A stretch of 64,000 nucleotides of DNA from assembly GCA_946699065.1 (NCBI GenBank), contig CAMPDV010000256.1, positions 317,001 through 381,000 of the forward strand. The letters run 5' to 3'. The DNA comes from Loxodes magnus. Lineage: Eukaryota; Ciliophora; Karyorelictea; Loxodida; Loxodidae. The notes under the pieces are model-generated. The model searched no databases. It saw only the letters and a program-made list of their open reading frames with translations, and was not told the origin of the DNA. Shown piece after piece: positions 58,563 to 64,000 of the stretch. The position numbers were made by a program, and so were the translations under genes. Numbering within the stretch: position 1 is the first letter of the stretch; each line of letters begins with the position of its first letter.

Positions 58563-59037
58563 TAGAATAGGTCAGATGGCAGACTACTAAGACTTTAATA
58601 AAGCTTTTTAACTTTTTTTATAATAAAAAAATTAAATTTATATGTTTATAAAATAAAAAATGAAGTTAAAGTGAAGCCTAAAATTTAATTAATGCTAATT
58701 AATAATTTTTCTTAAACTATTTTAAACTTAAAAATTTAAATTATTTGCTTTTATTTTAATTTCATTTAATTTATATATTTTATTCAATTCTTTTTAGCCT
58801 CATAAAAATATTTGATAAATAATCTTTAAAATATCAATTTTTAATTTATAAATACTTAAAAATTATAAAAGCGTATGATTAATTATCTGTCTTTTATTTT
58901 AAGTTTTATATAAAATATTGTTCATATATCTTTATTAAGTTCTACTAGAAACTTAAAATTTATCTTTAGTTTATCAATTTTATTTTTTTATAATTTCATA
59001 AAATTTAATTCAATAATAGTTTTTTTTTTAAATGAAC
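58563..59037. other. AT-rich intergenic DNA
   Basis: No feature recognised. Confidence 0.5.
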
Positions 59038-62000
59038 TCAAAAATGTTTTCCTTCTATGCAATACTCACAGTAAGTGATGTTATCGAAAATGTCATAATA
59101 AAATTTTCTATACTTGAAATTTTCTTTACATTGGTAGCAATTTAAAAAATCTGTTTGGTTGTTTACTCCATTCTACTTCATTGCTCTTAAAACTAGACTT
59201 GCTGAAGCCTTTTTCCCTGTAAATCATCTGTTAGGTTAATGATACATATAAAACCAAGTTTCACATTCACAGCAGTTTCAATATAAACCATTTCTTTAAG
59301 TAGAACATACGAAACACTTAATTTCTTTATTCATTTCACTTTCTCTAATTTTTATCTTTAAAGAATGCTTTTACTCACATTTATTAAAGCTAGGATATTG
59401 ATTATTTGCTCTAAACTATTTCAATTCCATAAGATTATATTTGCTCTAATCAACACCTTTAATTATCCCATATGAACAAACAAAATTAAATCATCCATTA
59501 GATCCGAAATTTATTTTTTATTTAAAGTCATTGTTTTCAACTCTGTAAATCCAAGTTGGTAGATTCTTGTAACTATATAAATATTAATTATCTTTATCTC
59601 ATTTGAAATATTTGTACTAAGAAGTACCAAAAAATATAAAATCAGAGAATATAATAAAATCCATATAATTTAATCCTTTACCTTTTTTCTCTTTTTACGT
59701 TTTTAAGTACAAATAAAAATCAATTATTTGAACATGCTTGAAATCTTTATTCTCAAATCCTGACATTACTAGTACTCGTTTTTAATCTATGACTTTAATG
59801 AAACCTAAATTATCGTTAATTTCGATTCTATAAAAGCATTCTATTACATCTATTTACTATATTACCAGTAAATTATCTTCTATATATAAGAAATATTCAT
59901 CAGTCATATCAAATTATCATGTGTTGTCAAGCTATTTAGACTTATTTATTCCTATCTTCTAAATTATAAAAGTTAATTAAGATGTACTGTTTTTAAAACC
60001 TTCAAAAGCAATTTTATTGAACTCGAGAAGCACCTTGTTATCTTATATTTCCTATCTTATTAAGCCTAAAATGTAATTTTCTTTATAAAGCACAAAGTTA
60101 TTTTAAAAGAAAGGATTTTCATCTAAAATTATTTCATTCTAAAATGGCTACCAACGAAAAATATATCCATTAACTTGATCATTTTTCTTTTGATAGAAAA
60201 AGACAAAAAAATTTCCTCACTTTTAAATTTTTAAACCACCTACTATGTTATTATAGAATTTAACTCCTGGATTATGTGCTTAATTAAACCTAAGGTGATG
60301 CATTTTATAGTTTTCGCCATTTATATAAAAAATATCGTATTGACTTATTATGATAAGATCTTATTCGATAAATTGTAGAAAGATTCCTTCATTAGAATCA
60401 TTTCTTATCTCTAAACTAGTTTAAGCTTGCATTGATCCGTTCTTTCTCCTTATTCATACTCTTAAAAATATCCTTTCTTTTATTACTTTTTGCTTACAAA
60501 AAGCTATCAATTCTAAATCATCTGAAATAGTGTAAATAGGTCATTCTTTCCTAAAAATGGAATGTAATTACGTAAGTTAAGATTAAGAGCTTAAAAGAAA
60601 TTTTTCTAAACTAACCATTCTTAATTATTTATCATATTCAGCTATAATTCAAATAAGTTTTTCTTCACTATAAACCCAATTAAATGATCCCTCAATTTGA
60701 AATAGCAAAGTACCATTCTAGATATCAATAATAGACAAGTTCATTATGTTCGTAGTAATTAACCATTTCGTATTATTTTCTACAGTGCTTAATCATCTAA
60801 GTAAATTTCTACTTTTTCATTCTTTTCTAAATCGTGAATTCTTATAAAATGATAGTGAAAAATTGCTATTTTATGATTATTTAGCTATTTAATATAAAGA
60901 ATATTTCCTTCGTCAACTGATTTTAACGTTTCTAGATTAAGTAATGAACGGTTTTACTTTTATCCTAAATCAATAATGATTAACCTAATTTAGTCACAAG
61001 TTCCATAAAAAAGAATATTTCCCTCTTAATGACCTTCCACGTTTATTAGTTCTTCAGTTTCATTCAGATCTAAGTCAATATGTAGAAGCTTTAGATTACC
61101 TTCTCTAAGCACATGATCTACTACTAAAACGTTTCCTTAACCCTCTATAAAGCAGCTATTATAAAACCATTTATCTTTTTCGAAAACTTACTTTTTATCT
61201 CAATCCATTCATTACTTTATCAAACTCTAAGGAGCAGCCTGATTTATTTCAGTTTATATTTATTTTCATCTGAATTCATTAAAATTATCTCCATAAAATT
61301 CTAAAATGCTAAACTAATTTTAGTTATAAGCGCATAGTACTATTACATACAACTTTTAGTTCTTTTCTAAGATTTTTGCTCCTTAAATTTTTATGTACTA
61401 TTTCAAATTTTCACTCTCTAGATATAATTTCTTTTAGTACATAGTTTCCTTCTTATTCTAGTTTTTAAAGTTATTAAATTTTTAATACATCTTCTTCTCA
61501 ATTTTTTGAAACTATGGTTGTAATATCTTTATGAACTTTAAAGTCTTCTACAAATCTTAGTCAGTGAATAGTAGTTTAGTCTTTAGTGTTAAAAGTACTT
61601 CCTTAAAAATCTACTTAATCTAAATTACATTCTCGGACATAAGTGCATTAAAGCTGGCAATTTCTAATCTTGCTTTGACTTAAATTACATCTAAAAAATA
61701 CCCCATTTCTTAAATCCGCATTTTCAATTCTAAGATTATCGAAATCTTAGTCAATGAATTAATAACCGGCTTTAACAAGTATAGTTAATGCGTTGGAGGA
61801 TGCTACTTTTTATTATGGATAATGCTTAGAACTTTTAATAATACTCACTAATTATTTTATTAGATCTTCATACTCAACTCCTGTTTTTGTCTATATTAAG
61901 CCAACACAAAAATCAACAACTGCTGGTTGCTCGCAGATTTATATCTGGTTGAAATTTTCTTTCCTAATATTGAAATTTCCATCAAAAAAGAGTTTTTCCT

Positions 62001-63450
62001 CAAATACTCAATTTGAAAAATCAGGTTCAAGCAAGTTATGACACTAAAAATATTCAAAGACACTTTTATGAATTCAATTATGAATATTTTCTTCCTCTTG
62101 CTGCTAATTCTATAGTTAGAAAGGTAATGCTCTTAGTATAGCCTTTAGTTAATAATTTTTATATCCTCGTTTGTTAATAACTTCTTATAATTACTAAGAT
62201 GTAAACTTTCCTTATGAATGTTGATCATCTTAAAATTATTTTAAGCAAAGTTCCTTGCAAACTAAAAATATTTCCTAGATAAAAGATTCAATAAATTACT
62301 AAGAATTTTCCTCCTCTTCTTCATTGTTAATTTTATTGAGATATTCTTTCTAAATTTTGAACATTTCGATAAGAAAAGCATTATATATCATAAAATAACT
62401 TCAAAATCGCTTATTCTACCTTTTTTTATACTTCTCAATTTACTTTTTCTTGCTTTTTTCATTTACTGTCTAAAAGGAATCTAAAGCTTCTATCATAGTT
62501 TAGATTTCAGATTTAGAATCAATTGAATCTTAATAAAGTTTTATTTTAACCAGTAGTTATGTTATTTATGTTAGAATGAACGGATTTTTTATTAGCTCCA
62601 TTAAGTTACTATTTTTCTATATTATTATCATACATTCTTTTCCTGAGTTTATGTTCAACTGCTTTCCCATATTTTAATCTCGCTTTATGATTATTTCGAA
62701 AAATTCTTAGATCATATTATTATCGAAGGGTTGAATGTAAATAATTTTGACATATTCATCACATTATCTTCCTTTTATTTAAGGAGAAAACAATTATTTA
62801 TAATTCTCCTGTTGAATGATTTGCTAATATCGAGATGTTGTGATAACTTTTATCTTTGGATATTCAGTGAAAATACTTTCTACTATTTAAGTTTGTTATT
62901 GCAATTCATCATATCCATCTAAAATGAAAATCACTTCACTATCATTCAATTCATTCATTTTTTATTTAATTTTCCTAAAGCGAACTTCATTTAATTTAGC
63001 TTTAATTGGATTTTATTCTTGTGAATTACAAAGAGAAATAAAAATTGGAACTCTTTAATCTTCATCAAGAAGTTTGTCAAATATTTTAAATGCGAGTGTT
63101 GTTTTTCCACTTCCTGAATCTCCAAATATAACCAAATGTCTTGGTTGATTCGGTGATGTGTTGTTATCTATGTTAAAATCAGGTTCCAGAAATTAATTTA
63201 CTACTTCTAAGACATCTTTTTGGTTTTGCTGGTCAACAATAGTATCCGCACATTTTAATTACACTAGATACTCTTTTTTAGAAACTAAAGAGCAGAAATC
63301 ATCTTCCTCTTTTTATTTATCTATCTATCTTAAATTTTTTTCTCTATTTAAGTAACTTTTAATATCCTTATCAAACTCTCTCTTTACTTGTTCAACAAAA
63401 ACAAACTCCGACTAAATTAAATTTTCTTCACTAAGATTATTCTCTTACAT
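59038..63450 (-). CDS. NLR-like NACHT protein, second complete copy
   Basis: ATG 63448-63450, TGA 59038-59040; 4,413 bp, exactly the length of the gene at 30008. The domain order is the same: Walker A GDSGSGKTT, Walker B ILDGYDEL, pentapeptide-like stretch, beta-propeller and C-terminal Cys/His cluster ending GKHF-TGA. At about 62400-62465 a one-base loss and a one-base gain offset each other, so some 17 codons are read in another frame than in the first copy; the length is kept. Trp codons next to zinc-binding cysteines are TGA in both copies. Sequence past the stop is unrelated between the copies. The 5' part and flank are nearly identical, inverted, to 44560-45908. Confidence 0.85.
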
Positions 63451-64000
63451 TCTAACAATGTAGAATTTGATTTTATTAAACTAAATATTATGAAATAATT
63501 TTTATTTTAGTAATGAAAATTAAAGGAAAATAAATAGGAAATAAAAATGGTAAGATTAAGTTACCTAATCTTGATATTTTAAATTAGTTTAATTAAGTTA
63601 AGGAATTCAAAAAGTAAAATAGTAAATATGATGCTAAATAATTTATTTGAATCAAAAAAGTTAAAAAATAAACCAAAAATTGTAAATAAAAGTGTTTATG
63701 GTTCATAACAAAAATGAATACATTTTGCTTTTTTAATTTTATAAATTTTGTTTTAAAGTTAGAAAATAAAATATCTTAACTAACAAAATTAAAATATTTT
63801 AGATTAAATTTTAAATTTTATAACTAGTAAATAAAAATTAGAAACTCTAGTATTTATATTCAATTAATAAGTTCTTTTTTTAGTATATATTATATAAAGG
63901 AACTAAGTCTATAAAATGTTTTATAGTTGATATAAAAACTAAAATAAATTAATATAGCTTGGATATTAAAAATGTAATTAAATAAAACTGTAATATGTAA
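62630..64000 (-). repeat. Right arm of a 1.35-kb inverted duplication
   Basis: Reverse complement of 44560-45908 apart from small indels and substitutions. It includes 550 bases upstream of the NACHT gene and the gene's first 274 codons. The match is still running at the window end, so the true length is unknown. Confidence 0.88.
63451..64000. other. Upstream flank of the second NACHT gene
   Basis: AT-rich, no ORF supported. The 60 bases nearest the start codon also match the flank of the gene at 30008 (TTTTATTTTAGTAATGAAAATTAA-type sequence), making them the best candidate for a shared promoter. Confidence 0.5.

Noticed and set aside
14114..62922. Standard-code ORFs of 60-73 codons scattered through the window
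   Set aside because: Nearly all lie in AT-rich spacers or are other-frame shadows of genes read with the ciliate code. Two that looked real (27735 and 41974) are parts or shadows of the SPRY genes. None has a codon pattern of its own.
44560..64000. Palindromic transposon with the NACHT gene as cargo
   Set aside because: The inverted arms contain part of the NACHT gene itself, no transposase or target duplication was seen at the outer ends, and one arm runs out of the window.
13976..64000. Internal eliminated sequences or scrambled gene segments as in spirotrich germlines
   Set aside because: The intact genes (NACHT, SPRY, Kelch) are continuous over kilobases. The one interruption with clear ends is a retroelement with a 15-bp duplication and its own ORF.

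Overview
The window is very AT-rich nuclear DNA of a ciliate that reads all three standard stop codons as sense. TAA and TAG are glutamine and TGA is tryptophan inside genes, while every complete gene here ends on TGA. This matches the code described for karyorelictean ciliates (Loxodes and relatives); Condylostoma is the alternative. The code is visible in paralogues: the second codon of the NACHT gene is CAA in one copy and TAA in others, and one SPRY-domain tryptophan is TGG at 27748 and TGA at 42199. Standard-code ORF calling therefore fails on almost every real gene, and since every frame stays open, weak coding calls here are less certain than usual.

Bases 1-13975 are a head-to-tail array of a 1,641-bp unit: a 446-codon translation elongation factor 1-alpha gene on the minus strand plus a 300-bp spacer that carries eight 14-bp repeats. 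Seven complete copies are present, one runs off the left edge, and the last breaks off inside the gene at 13975. Units are almost identical; one S82T change is shared by two neighbouring copies. A diverged, truncated, inverted copy lies at 40143.

Bases 14000-64000 are accessory, repeat-rich sequence with small multigene families. (1) A 1,470-residue NLR-like protein (NACHT NTPase, pentapeptide-like segment, degenerate beta-propeller, C-terminal Cys/His zinc module): complete at 30008-34420 (+) and 59038-63450 (-), truncated at 45087, remnant at 23905. (2) Kelch-like proteins of about 300 residues: 16541 (+), 20489 (-), 53868 (-), with broken copies at 37434 and 48632. (3) SPRY-domain proteins at 41785 and 26479, the latter split by a retroelement. 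Kelch and SPRY proteins share an N-terminal module (FLRKI...G-R/K-IPLLL-x-K-F/Y-EI-x-P-x-L), which suggests one adaptor-binding module joined to different recognition domains. Several unidentified coding stretches lie between these families.

Mobile DNA is abundant. There are ORF1-only non-LTR elements (coiled coil, CCHC zinc knuckle, TTA-repeat tail, 12-15 bp target duplications) and at least two short retroposon families with target duplications. One of these ends in a conserved stem-loop with paired-base changes between copies. Nested insertions, a 1.35-kb inverted duplication (44560-45908 against 62630-64000) and gene fragments point to rapid turnover. The simplest reading is a ciliate germline, or an unprocessed soma as reported for Loxodes, with an amplified housekeeping gene beside an expanding set of recognition-type genes.
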